DNA of 8,115 nucleotides from an uncultured Coriobacteriaceae bacterium (GTDB taxonomy: Bacteria > Actinomycetota > Coriobacteriia > Coriobacteriales > QAMH01). The notes beneath the pieces were generated by a model, which saw only the letters and a list, made by a program, of their open reading frames with translations, had not been told where the DNA came from and did no database searches. The position numbers and the translations under genes are program-made. Numbering within the stretch: the first letter of the stretch is position 1; the number at the start of each line of letters is the position of its first letter. The DNA is taken from positions 1 to 8,115 of the forward strand of contig USOR01000037.1 in assembly GCA_900556425.1 (NCBI GenBank). The letters run 5' to 3'. This document shows positions 1-6,354 of this stretch, piece after piece.

Positions 1-509
1 CGGGCATCTTCGCGGCCGACGGTGGCGGTCTCAACATCTTCGTTCTTATCATTCTCATGACGATTGCCGCCATCCTGGGCAACACCTCCAACTACTGGAT
101 TGGCCGCAAGGTGGGTCAGGCTATTGTGGCAAGTGGTCGCGTCAAGGCGCTCACGCCCGAGCGTATCGAAAAGACGCAGGCCATGCTCGACAAGTACGGC
201 TCGATTGCCGTGTTTCTCACGCGCTTCTTCCCGATCATCCGCACCTTCGCGCCGTTTCTGGCAGGCATGGGCGAGATGCACTTCGGGCGTTTCACGCTGT
301 TCAACGTCCTAGGTGGCGTCACCTGGGTGTGCCTGTTCACGCTGCTGGGCTACTTCTTTGGCGGCGTGCCCTTCGTGCAGGACCACTTCGAACTCGTTAT
401 CATCGGCATCGTGGTCATCTCGTTCATTCCCACCGTCGCCGGCCTCATCAAGGCCAAGATGAGCGCCGGGAAGAAAAAGCACCAGCAGGAAGAGGCGGAC
501 GCCGAGTAG
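1..509 (+). CDS. DedA-family membrane protein, 3' part (5' end outside window)
   Basis: About 168 residues are visible in a frame open from the window edge (first full codon at base 3). There is an internal Met at 57, but the frame is open and conserved-looking upstream of it, so the true start lies before the window. The DedA (SNARE-associated/VTT) hallmarks are present: a GN..NYWIGRKVG segment followed by RFFPIIRTFAPFLAGMGEM, with the invariant Arg-Phe, Pro, Arg and Gly-Met positions. Next come an F..FN..GG..W segment, a GYFFGG turn, a last hydrophobic helix and a charged Lys/Glu-rich cytoplasmic tail. Family members are polytopic inner-membrane proteins with re-entrant helices; characterised ones help recycle or flip undecaprenyl phosphate or phospholipids and support proton-motive-force homeostasis. 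The gene converges on the LuxR regulator and is probably unrelated to the metabolic cluster. Family assignment is firm; the lipid substrate is unknown. Confidence 0.93.
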   Translation, partial: GIFAADGGGLNIFVLIILMTIAAILGNTSNYWIGRKVGQAIVASGRVKALTPERIEKTQAMLDKYGSIAVFLTRFFPIIRTFAPFLAGMGEMHFGRFTLFNVLGGVTWVCLFTLLGYFFGGVPFVQDHFELVIIGIVVISFIPTVAGLIKAKMSAGKKKHQQEEADAE

Positions 510-514
510 TCTGC

Positions 515-543
515 TGGGACAAATGGACAGGTCATTTGTCCCA
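515..543. terminator. Perfect 11-bp stem-loop between convergent genes
   Basis: TGGGACAAATG (515-525) and its exact reverse complement (533-543) flank a 7-base loop. The element lies 5 bases after the DedA stop codon and about 28 bases beyond the end of the convergent LuxR gene, the expected place for a bidirectional terminator. Neither side has a good U-tract (only CTTTGG follows on the + strand), so it could instead be an mRNA 3'-end stabiliser or a copy of an intergenic repeat family. The structure is directly visible; the function is inferred. Confidence 0.6.
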
Positions 544-571
544 CTTTGGCAAGAAAGGACGCGCGGCTGAT

Positions 572-1372
572 TTACTGGTCGGCGTGCCCTTTGTCAGCGG
601 CATCCCCGTCCAGGGCCTCTTCCTCCACGAGCGTGATGAGCTCCTCGCGTGAGTTGATGCCGAGTTTGCGATATATCTTGTAGACATGTGTCTTTACGGT
701 GTGGGGCGAGATGAAGAGCTTCTCCTGTATGTACGTCGTTCCACGGCCGCGGGCGAGCAGGGCAAATACCTCGATCTCTCGTGTGGAGAGGTCGTACTTT
801 TTGGCCACGGCTGCGCACTTCGTTTTCCATGGCATGCGTCCCGAGGCGTCCTCGGGCACCCGAGGCGCTGTCTCTTGCGGCTCCCGCTCGTCTTCAAGAT
901 GGTCTTTGTCAAAGTCGATGAACGAAACTGACAGGGATAGGACGATGACCAGCACGAGAGAGACGAGGGAGAGCTGTCCGCTATCGAACGCGCCGCTCGA
1001 CATTGAGATGAAGGTAAGCAAATAACCCAGGCCAACCCCAAGGAAGATGGGACTTTGTCCACGGCCCACAAGGTACAGGGCACCAACGTGGTACTTTTTG
1101 GTGAGCAGATAAAGTGCATCCAGGCATACGCATGTCAGGCATATAAAGCTTGCAAGAATAACGAGCATGCACAGGACCTGCAGGTTGCCCTCTACAAACG
1201 GCATCGGAAGCAGTCCGATTACGAGGGCGGGAAAGATCTTTCTCTGCACCGACCCATGCATCATTTTTTCCTTGTTTTTGCCGAACACGAAAATCATGAT
1301 GAGGCCACCGACAATCACGGCCAGTGCGATTCCCATAAATGCGAACATGCTGTTCAAGGACTGCGAAAGCAT
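572..1372 (-). CDS. Membrane LuxR regulator, C-terminal ORF (helices + LuxR HTH), separated from its N-terminal half by a frameshift
   Basis: The ORF is 266 aa from the first in-frame ATG. Hydrophobic segments lie near residues 9-30, 46-60, 65-90, 101-124 and 133-154. An acidic linker and a LuxR/GerE helix-turn-helix follow at about 193-250, with the typical pattern LSTRE-E-A-RG, SPHTVKTH and KL-(I/V)-SREE. This ATG is unlikely to be a real start. No Shine-Dalgarno sequence precedes it, and the frame stays open upstream to about 1475, encoding KRHKLTWPIDVLNCLYGAVF, which is the front half of a transmembrane helix that this ATG would cut in two. Joined to the ORF at 1446-2033 it gives a protein of about 486 aa with some 12 helices plus HTH, the usual form of Eggerthellaceae membrane LuxR regulators. 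In E. lenta such proteins control neighbouring metabolic genes in response to small molecules. Here the DNA-binding domain can reach the divergent promoter only if the frame is restored or this ORF is translated separately. Confidence 0.85.
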   Translation of the reverse strand: MLSQSLNSMFAFMGIALAVIVGGLIMIFVFGKNKEKMMHGSVQRKIFPALVIGLLPMPFVEGNLQVLCMLVILASFICLTCVCLDALYLLTKKYHVGALYLVGRGQSPIFLGVGLGYLLTFISMSSGAFDSGQLSLVSLVLVIVLSLSVSFIDFDKDHLEDEREPQETAPRVPEDASGRMPWKTKCAAVAKKYDLSTREIEVFALLARGRGTTYIQEKLFISPHTVKTHVYKIYRKLGINSREELITLVEEEALDGDAADKGHADQ

Positions 1373-1445
1373 GCATAGAGCGAGGCCGAAGACAGCTCCA
1401 TAGAGGCAGTTGAGGACGTCAATGGGCCAGGTGAGCTTGTGTCGT

Positions 1446-1454
1446 TTAGGGATT
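1446..1454 (-). other. Frameshift site AAT CCC TAA joining the two LuxR halves
   Basis: On the minus strand the N-terminal ORF ends AAT-CCC-TAA. Slipping one base forward on CCC gives CCT-AAA-CGA, so translation continues Pro-Lys-Arg-His-Lys into the C-terminal ORF with no residue lost. Equally, removing one C from the CCC run restores a single gene. The P-site proline codon CCC-U is a known +1 slippery context (tRNA-Pro can re-pair on CCU), and it is placed directly against a stop codon, as in known +1 recoding sites. Whether it is recoding, mutation or sequencing error cannot be told from one sequence. Confidence 0.6.
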
Positions 1455-2033
1455 CGGCAGAAAATACTGCAGTATTAAACTTGCCGGCGCCGCCAGGCAG
1501 ACGGCGCAAATGCTAAGCGGGAGCTCGATATTGGAAATCGTGAAATACAGTATCGCGCCGATAATCACGGACACGGCTGCAACTCTGGACGAAAACTCTT
1601 TCGTAAATCCCTCGAGTATCTCCGACCAGATTGCGAGAAGGCACCCTATGCCGAGTCCCATGATGCCCCAAGCGATATCGTTGACGAATGCGGGTGGCTG
1701 GACTTGCATGACGATGACGCAGACGAGGACGGCGCTTGGCGCGAGCGGCCCGATGACAGACATCGCGTTCAATATCCCGTTTCCGATTTTGGTGGAGAAG
1801 TAATCGCATTTGAACGACGTGGTCAAATTTGCGATGACGAGCCCAAAGCAAAGTGCCGCCGGAGAGGATGCGAGAATGGGAACGGGAGAGGCAAGTGCCT
1901 GCGCCATGGAGCCGTTGAGCAATCCGGTCAGCAGGAGCATCCAGAAGAACGAGAACCCGAAGCTGATGTAGAACAGGATGGGAATATTGCCCTGTTCTCC
2001 CTGCTCATACGAAGGTTTAATACTTTTTTCCAT
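1446..2033 (-). CDS. Membrane LuxR regulator, N-terminal ORF (six helices, no DNA-binding domain)
   Basis: The ORF is 195 aa, starting at an ATG preceded by GGAAG (complement of 2040-2044) at 6-base spacing. After a short polar N-terminus, six hydrophobic segments are visible near residues 18-39, 49-70, 86-110, 119-140, 149-167 and 171-192, ending ...LPNP followed by TAA. This is the sensory half of the 12-helix LuxR regulators common in Eggerthella-type genomes; on its own it has no output domain. The other half follows in the +1 frame (572-1372), and the two frames overlap at the stop codon. It is transcribed away from the molybdoenzyme cluster and shares the 196-bp intergenic region with it, which fits a local regulator. 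The split may be a real mutation, a base-call error or programmed frameshifting. Family recognition rests on helix content plus the downstream HTH, not on a strong sequence motif in this half. Confidence 0.8.
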   Translation of the reverse strand: MEKSIKPSYEQGEQGNIPILFYISFGFSFFWMLLLTGLLNGSMAQALASPVPILASSPAALCFGLVIANLTTSFKCDYFSTKIGNGILNAMSVIGPLAPSAVLVCVIVMQVQPPAFVNDIAWGIMGLGIGCLLAIWSEILEGFTKEFSSRVAAVSVIIGAILYFTISNIELPLSICAVCLAAPASLILQYFLPNP

Positions 2034-2229
2034 AGTGCGCTTCCAAGCAGTTTCAACCTTTTTCCAGAGCCATTTCGAACAAGCATGATTTTAGCCGATT
2101 CCTCGTGGAGAGCCCTGGTTTTACGGTGCATGCCAACCGAGTCCGACTCGCGAGTTTTACGCCGGCGCAGCGGGCGGACTCTATCCATCGTATCTGGCTT
2201 AGCAAGCCTGGACAAGAGGAGAGGCGAAC
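2034..2229. promoter_or_regulatory. Divergent intergenic control region between LuxR regulator and molybdoenzyme cluster
   Basis: This 196-base region must hold the promoters for both directions. For the minus strand a TAAAAT hexamer (2088-2093) is a possible -10 box for the regulator, but no good -35 sits at the right distance. For the plus strand no convincing sigma-70 pair is visible, as expected for an activator-dependent promoter. The region holds the nested palindromes at 2138-2155 and two copies of GTTTTACG at 2118-2125 and 2154-2161. The ribosome binding site of the molybdoenzyme, AGGAGAGG (2217-2224), is strong and well spaced. Confidence 0.5.
2138..2155. promoter_or_regulatory. Nested palindromes, candidate operator
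   Basis: CGAGTC-C-GACTCG (2138-2150) is a perfect inverted repeat with a 1-base centre. It overlaps a second perfect 10-base palindrome, ACTCGCGAGT (2146-2155). The core CGAGT/ACTCG is thus present three times in 18 bases. The position, about 75 bases before the molybdoenzyme start and between divergent genes, suits a site for a dimeric LuxR/NarL-type HTH. The palindromes are directly visible; the regulator assignment is inferred. Confidence 0.4.
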
Positions 2230-4470
2230 ATGGAAGACAAAGGATACATGGAAGTTCCGCACGAGAAACCATGGCAATACAAGGAAGGAGAGTACACCGT
2301 TACACGTGGCAGCGCATGGACGGGCCCCGGGTGTCATCTAGGTTGCGGCGTTCTGCTCTACACCGATGCTGATGGCAAGCTTGCCCGCGTGGAAGGTGAT
2401 CCCGAGAATCCCTACAACGACGGCCGCCTGTGCATACGCTGCCTGGACCTTCCCGAGGTGACCAACCACAAGGACCGCCTGCTCTATCCCATGAAGCGTG
2501 CGAAGGAAGACCGCGGAAAGGACAGATGGGAGCGCATGAGCTGGGACGAGGCGATCGATTACGTCTCGGAGCGGCTCATCGAGATTCGCGACAAATACGG
2601 CGCCGAGACGGTGCTCTTTGGGCAGGGAACCGGTCGCGACATCTCGAGCTGGATTACGCGCATCGCGTGGTCGTATGGCTCGCCCAATTACTGCTGCTTC
2701 GCCCTGTCTGGCAATGCGTGCTATCTCCCCCGCGTAGCTGGTATGGCGGCGACCTGTGGTAGCTACACGGTAGCGGACTGTGCTCAGCAGTTCTCGGATC
2801 GCTACGATAACCCTAACTGGCAGATGCCCGAGATGATGGTCATCTGGGGCAACTATCCCCTGCGTGCGAATTCGGACGGCTTTTTCGGACATTGGGTCAT
2901 CGACCTCATGAAGCGCGGCATGAAGATCATGATGGTCGATCCCCGCGTCACCTGGCTTTCGCTCAAGGCGGAGGAGCACCTGCGCCTGCGGCCCGGCACT
3001 GACGCCGCACTCGCGCTTGGCATGATGAACGTCATCATCAACGAGGATCTCTACGATCACGATTTCGTCGATCGCTGGACCTACGGATTCGATGAGCTCA
3101 AGGAGCGCGTGCAGGAATATCCGCCCTCCAAGGTCGCGGAGATTACCTGGGTCCCCGAAGACCAGATCATTCGCGCCGCCCGTCTGCTTGCCACGAGCAA
3201 GCCCTGCGCAATGCAGTGGGGCCTGGCCGTCGATATGGTGAAGGAGGCCCTGCCCGCGGGTCAGGCAATCGTCGGCCTGTTCCAGATCACGGGCAATGTG
3301 GACGTTCCCGGTAGCAACATCTTCCCCGTCGAGCTCATCGCGTATTCCGGCGGCTGGGGAGGCGAGCTGCTGAGCGAGGAGCAGAAGGCAAAGCGCATTG
3401 GCCTCGATGACTATCCGCTTCTCAAGCTTGGCTTCCAGGTCGCTTCCAACGACTCGCTTCTCGAGACGCTGTTGACTGACAAGCCCTACAAGATGCGCGC
3501 GGCATGGTTGCAGACGAACAATGCCATTGCCTGCATGGCGGCAAGTCCCAAGCGAGTGCTCGAGGGACTGCTACGTCTCGACTTCAACGTCGTCGTCGAT
3601 CTCTTCATGACTCCTACAGCAATGGCGGCAGCCGATGTCGTGCTTCCGGCGTGCACCTATCCGGAAAAGGATGGCCTGCGCCTTGGTGATGGCCTGCAAC
3701 GTGGCGAGGTCATCAACAAGGTCACGCAGATCGGGGAGGCCAAGTCCGATGCGGAGATCAATCTCTTGATCGGAAAACGCCTGAATCCCGAGGCATGGCC
3801 CTGGGACAACGTGCCCGACATGCTCTCCTCGATGATTGAGAGCACGGGCATGAGCTTCGAGGAACTGCGTGAAAAGGCGCCGCTCTACCTGCCCTTCGAG
3901 TATCGTCGCTACGAGACCGGCAAGCTCCGCTTTGACGGGCAGCCTGGCTTCAACACGGCGACGGGTCGCATCGAGCTCTGGTCCACTTTCTATAACCGTT
4001 GCGGTCTCGACCCCATGCCGTATTACGACGAGCCGAATCCCTCGCCGTTGTCCACGCCTGAGCTCATGAACGAGTACCCGTTCGTGCTCACCACGGGAGC
4101 CAGGCGCTGGAGCTCGTTCCACTCGGAGCATCGTCAGATCGAGCGCCTGCGCCGCATGAACCCGTGGCCCTATATCGAGGTGCATCCCGATGTTGCAGCC
4201 GAATATGGCTTCAACGAAGGGGATTGGGTCTGGGTGGAGAATCCGCTCGGCCGGGCGAAGCGAACCATCAAGATCACGCCGATTGTCGACCCGCGCGTTG
4301 TGTCCTGCGATCACGGGTGGTGGTTCCCCGAGGCAGATCCCGAGAACCTCTATGACGTCTTCGACGTCAACATCAACAACCTGGTCCCGATGTCATGTGG
4401 CAAGAGCGGTTTCGGGGCCAACTACAAGACGTCCATTTGCAAGCTCTACAAGGTCGAGGAAGGTGAATAG
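2230..4470 (+). CDS. Molybdopterin-dependent oxidoreductase, catalytic subunit (DMSO reductase superfamily)
   Basis: This 746-aa enzyme has the full DMSO-reductase-superfamily plan. An N-terminal Fe-S-type segment is followed by WERMSWDEAIDYV (about 100-112), a GQGTGRD loop (131-137) and GSPN (150-153). C164 in SGNACYLPR is a candidate molybdenum ligand. MVIWGNYPLRANSDG, a VDPR pterin-binding stretch and GTDAALALGM follow, then the C-terminal dinucleotide-binding domain (TTGARRWSSFHSEHRQI, HPDVAAEYGFNEGDWVWVENP). The Cys pattern C35-x3-C39-x28-C68-x2-C71 differs from the standard four-Cys cluster motif. There is no Tat signal or membrane segment, so it should act in the cytoplasm. A strong Shine-Dalgarno sequence 5 bases before this ATG supports the start. 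The next gene, an Fe-S protein, starts 3 bases after the stop, indicating a two-subunit complex. Related cytoplasmic enzymes include pyrogallol transhydroxylase and gut catechol dehydroxylases, so a dehydroxylation or hydroxyl transfer on an aromatic is plausible, but the substrate is unproven. Confidence 0.93.
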   Translation: MEDKGYMEVPHEKPWQYKEGEYTVTRGSAWTGPGCHLGCGVLLYTDADGKLARVEGDPENPYNDGRLCIRCLDLPEVTNHKDRLLYPMKRAKEDRGKDRWERMSWDEAIDYVSERLIEIRDKYGAETVLFGQGTGRDISSWITRIAWSYGSPNYCCFALSGNACYLPRVAGMAATCGSYTVADCAQQFSDRYDNPNWQMPEMMVIWGNYPLRANSDGFFGHWVIDLMKRGMKIMMVDPRVTWLSLKAEEHLRLRPGTDAALALGMMNVIINEDLYDHDFVDRWTYGFDELKERVQEYPPSKVAEITWVPEDQIIRAARLLATSKPCAMQWGLAVDMVKEALPAGQAIVGLFQITGNVDVPGSNIFPVELIAYSGGWGGELLSEEQKAKRIGLDDYPLLKLGFQVASNDSLLETLLTDKPYKMRAAWLQTNNAIACMAASPKRVLEGLLRLDFNVVVDLFMTPTAMAAADVVLPACTYPEKDGLRLGDGLQRGEVINKVTQIGEAKSDAEINLLIGKRLNPEAWPWDNVPDMLSSMIESTGMSFEELREKAPLYLPFEYRRYETGKLRFDGQPGFNTATGRIELWSTFYNRCGLDPMPYYDEPNPSPLSTPELMNEYPFVLTTGARRWSSFHSEHRQIERLRRMNPWPYIEVHPDVAAEYGFNEGDWVWVENPLGRAKRTIKITPIVDPRVVSCDHGWWFPEADPENLYDVFDVNINNLVPMSCGKSGFGANYKTSICKLYKVEEGE

Positions 4471-4473
4471 AAG

Positions 4474-4803
4474 ATGGCGTACGGAATCATGATCGACACC
4501 GAATGGTGTTCGGGTTGCCATTCCTGCGAGATGGCATGCCAGATGCACAACGGCCTTCCGATTGGCCAGACCGGAATTCTCGTGCAGGAAATCGGGCCGT
4601 GGGAGTATGGCGAGGGCAAATGGCAGCTGTCATATCTGCCTGCACTCACCTCGCAATGCACTGGTTGCGCAGAGCGCGTTGCCATGGGAAAGCTGCCGAC
4701 GTGCGTGCAGCATTGCCAGGCCAAGTGCATGGAGTACGGCACCATCGATGAGCTTGCCCAGAGAATCGAAGCGGGCTCGAAGAAGGTCCTGTTCGCGCTT
4801 TAG
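4474..4803 (+). CDS. Small 4Fe-4S electron-transfer protein, partner of the molybdoenzyme
   Basis: The protein is 109 aa, with its start 3 bases after the molybdoenzyme stop. GAAGGTGA at the end of the upstream gene can serve as ribosome binding site, so the two are translationally coupled. Two ferredoxin-type motifs are present: C12-x2-C15-x2-C18-x3-C22 near the start, and C62-x2-C65-x11-C77-x3-C81, with an extra C85. The second motif (CTGCAERVAMGK..TCVQHC) resembles the DmsB/transhydroxylase-beta type. This suggests two [4Fe-4S] clusters with the usual crossed ligation. Typical beta subunits of the superfamily are about 180-280 aa with three or four clusters, so this is a minimal version. 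It probably wires electrons between an unknown cytoplasmic donor and the molybdenum site. No signal peptide or membrane anchor is seen here, and no membrane subunit gene lies nearby. Confidence 0.92.
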   Translation: MAYGIMIDTEWCSGCHSCEMACQMHNGLPIGQTGILVQEIGPWEYGEGKWQLSYLPALTSQCTGCAERVAMGKLPTCVQHCQAKCMEYGTIDELAQRIEAGSKKVLFAL

Positions 4804-4862
4804 CGCACGTGCCTTTCGCGGCTGATCGGCATGTCTGGGGTTCGGTCGCCGCTCATTCTAGA

Positions 4863-4909
4863 GGAGCTGCCCTGTCGGTTTTGTCCCTCCCTCTCGATGG
4901 GGCAGCTCC
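4863..4909. other. Long stem-loop between Fe-S gene and permease
   Basis: GGAGCTGCCC (4863-4872) pairs perfectly with GGGCAGCTCC (4900-4909) around a 27-base loop containing a pyrimidine-rich run. It is followed by AATAAATC rather than a U-tract, so it is not a classic intrinsic terminator. In a 138-base gap inside a same-strand cluster, it may separate expression of the two halves by attenuation, mRNA processing or 3'-end protection of the molybdoenzyme message. The stem is directly visible; the role is inferred. Confidence 0.5.
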
Positions 4910-4922
4910 AATAAATCAACTA

Positions 4923-4939
4923 ATCACTTGGGGAGTGAT
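4923..4939 (+). promoter_or_regulatory. Ribosome binding site inside a small hairpin before the permease
   Basis: ATCACT (4923-4928) and AGTGAT (4934-4939) form a perfect 6-bp stem with loop TGGGG. The likely Shine-Dalgarno sequence GGGGAG (4930-4935) lies in the loop and the first two stem bases. As RNA this could partly hide the ribosome binding site; as DNA the same inverted repeat could bind a dimeric regulator. Confidence 0.4.
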
Positions 4940-4944
4940 ATGTG

Positions 4945-6354
4945 ATGAGAGAAAAGACATCGTTCAAAATCTGCGTTGTCGCGATAGCGATAGCCATCGT
5001 GGTGATAACGGTCTTCATTCCAAATCCGGAAGGCCTGTCATTTGCCGGAAAGATGCTCATTGGCCTTTTGCTCGCGGCAATTCTGCTGTGGATTACCGAG
5101 GCAATCCCGATTCTGATCACGGCATGGCTGTTCGCGGCTGCGGTTCCCATCCTGGGGATTCTCACACCAGGGGAAACGTGGGCAGGAGGCGTGAGTGTCG
5201 CGATGGTACTCTGCCTGTCATGCTTTGCGTTTGCGCTATTCGTGCAGTATTCGTCGATATCCCTGCGCATCATCGCCCGCGTGCTTAGCTGGGCCAAGAA
5301 CGATTCGAAGAAGATACTCGCCGGTCTCACGCTTGCGACGGCGCTTCTGTCGGCGGTCATCGATGACCTCGTGCTCGTCCTGATGATGCTGCCCTTTGCC
5401 TACAAGATTCTTGACGAGAACAAGACGCCCTGGGGCGGCAAGTCACCTCTGGCAAAGTCCCTCATTCTCGGCATCGTGTTTGCTTCCTACATCGGCGGTT
5501 ACCTCACGCCGGTTGGAAGTGTCGTAAACGTTCTCGCCATGGGATTTGCCGAGCAAGCTACGGGTGTCACCATCACGTTTGCCAACTGGATGATTCTGGG
5601 TGTTATCGCGAACATCGTGTTGCTGCCGATCACCTGGATTGTGCTCGTCAAGGTTTTCAAGCCCGAGCCGATTAGCGAGGACGCGCTCGTTCGTATCAAG
5701 GAGGAGCACCAGGCTCTCCCCGGCTTTACCAAGAACGAAATCTGGGGAATGCTCGTCATCCTCGCCTCCATGGTCCTGTGGTTTGCAAGTTCGTGGGTTC
5801 CCGCTTTTGACATCGTCGTCGTCGGCCTTGTTGCCCTTGGCCTGCTCTTCCTTCCGCCTTTCAAATGCGTTTCGTTCAAGCAGTATTGCGACGAGAGCCC
5901 CTGGCAGGTCGTGATGCTTAACTGGGCTGTGGGCTGCGTCGTTGCCGGCATGATGGCTACGGGTTCGATGGCCTGGCTGGTCGGAGCTATTTTCGGCCCC
6001 ATGAGCGGTCTTCCGGTAATCATCGTCCTGCTCATCGCGGCTACCTTTGCCTGCATATTCCATAACATCCTGCCGGCAGGCGCCGCGGTTGCGGGCCTTA
6101 TCACGATTCCGATCTGCACCCTGGTCGCAAGCCTCGGCGGAAACGTTACGGCCGCGATCTTCTTGTGCGCCGTCTTCTCGTGCGCCGCGTTCCTGCTGCC
6201 GCTTGACCTGTGCGTGTACGTTGCCTACTCGAGCGACCGCAAGTACTTCTCGCCGCTCGACCAGTTCAAGGCCGGCTGGATTCCGAGCGTTGCCGCCATT
6301 GTTCTCGTTGCCGTAATCATTCCGGCCGTCTGCACTCTCATGGGCCTTGCCTGA
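4945..6354 (+). CDS. Organic-anion permease, DASS/SLC13-like (ion transporter superfamily)
   Basis: This polytopic membrane protein has about 469 aa and is almost wholly hydrophobic helices. It shows the two-fold repeat plan of the ion-transporter superfamily. WITEAIPILITAW (about 50-62, counted from GTG 4942) matches the start of DASS permeases. SYIGGYLTPVGSVVN (182-196) occupies the place of the GG..TP.GTPPN motif, followed by TFANWMILG. FHNILPAGAA (373-382) takes the second-repeat hairpin position. The classic SNT sodium/carboxylate motifs are altered: the first reads SAVIDDLVLVLMMLP. DASS proteins import di- and tricarboxylates, sulfate or related anions with Na+, or exchange them. Context suggests import of the substrate for the flanking amidase and molybdoenzyme, or exchange of substrate for product. 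The start is ATG 4945 or GTG 4942; GGGGAG is 9 or 6 bases upstream respectively. Substrate unknown. Confidence 0.88.
   Translation: MREKTSFKICVVAIAIAIVVITVFIPNPEGLSFAGKMLIGLLLAAILLWITEAIPILITAWLFAAAVPILGILTPGETWAGGVSVAMVLCLSCFAFALFVQYSSISLRIIARVLSWAKNDSKKILAGLTLATALLSAVIDDLVLVLMMLPFAYKILDENKTPWGGKSPLAKSLILGIVFASYIGGYLTPVGSVVNVLAMGFAEQATGVTITFANWMILGVIANIVLLPITWIVLVKVFKPEPISEDALVRIKEEHQALPGFTKNEIWGMLVILASMVLWFASSWVPAFDIVVVGLVALGLLFLPPFKCVSFKQYCDESPWQVVMLNWAVGCVVAGMMATGSMAWLVGAIFGPMSGLPVIIVLLIAATFACIFHNILPAGAAVAGLITIPICTLVASLGGNVTAAIFLCAVFSCAAFLLPLDLCVYVAYSSDRKYFSPLDQFKAGWIPSVAAIVLVAVIIPAVCTLMGLA

Noticed and set aside
1704..2372. 222-aa plus-strand ORF spanning the regulator, the control region and the molybdoenzyme start
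   Set aside because: Its composition is low-complexity and Arg/Asp/Glu-rich, it crosses the divergent promoter region and overlaps real gene starts on both sides; there is no domain.
2338..3060. 240-aa minus-strand ORF opposite the molybdoenzyme
   Set aside because: It lies wholly within a well-supported gene in a GC-rich genome where antisense frames stay open by codon bias, and shows no recognisable motif.
3571..4314. 247-aa minus-strand ORF opposite the 3' half of the molybdoenzyme
   Set aside because: This is again an antisense shadow, with no family features or start signals.
4809..5288. 159-aa plus-strand ORF in the gap after the Fe-S gene
   Set aside because: Most of it is the permease read in another frame, with no ribosome binding site and no motif.
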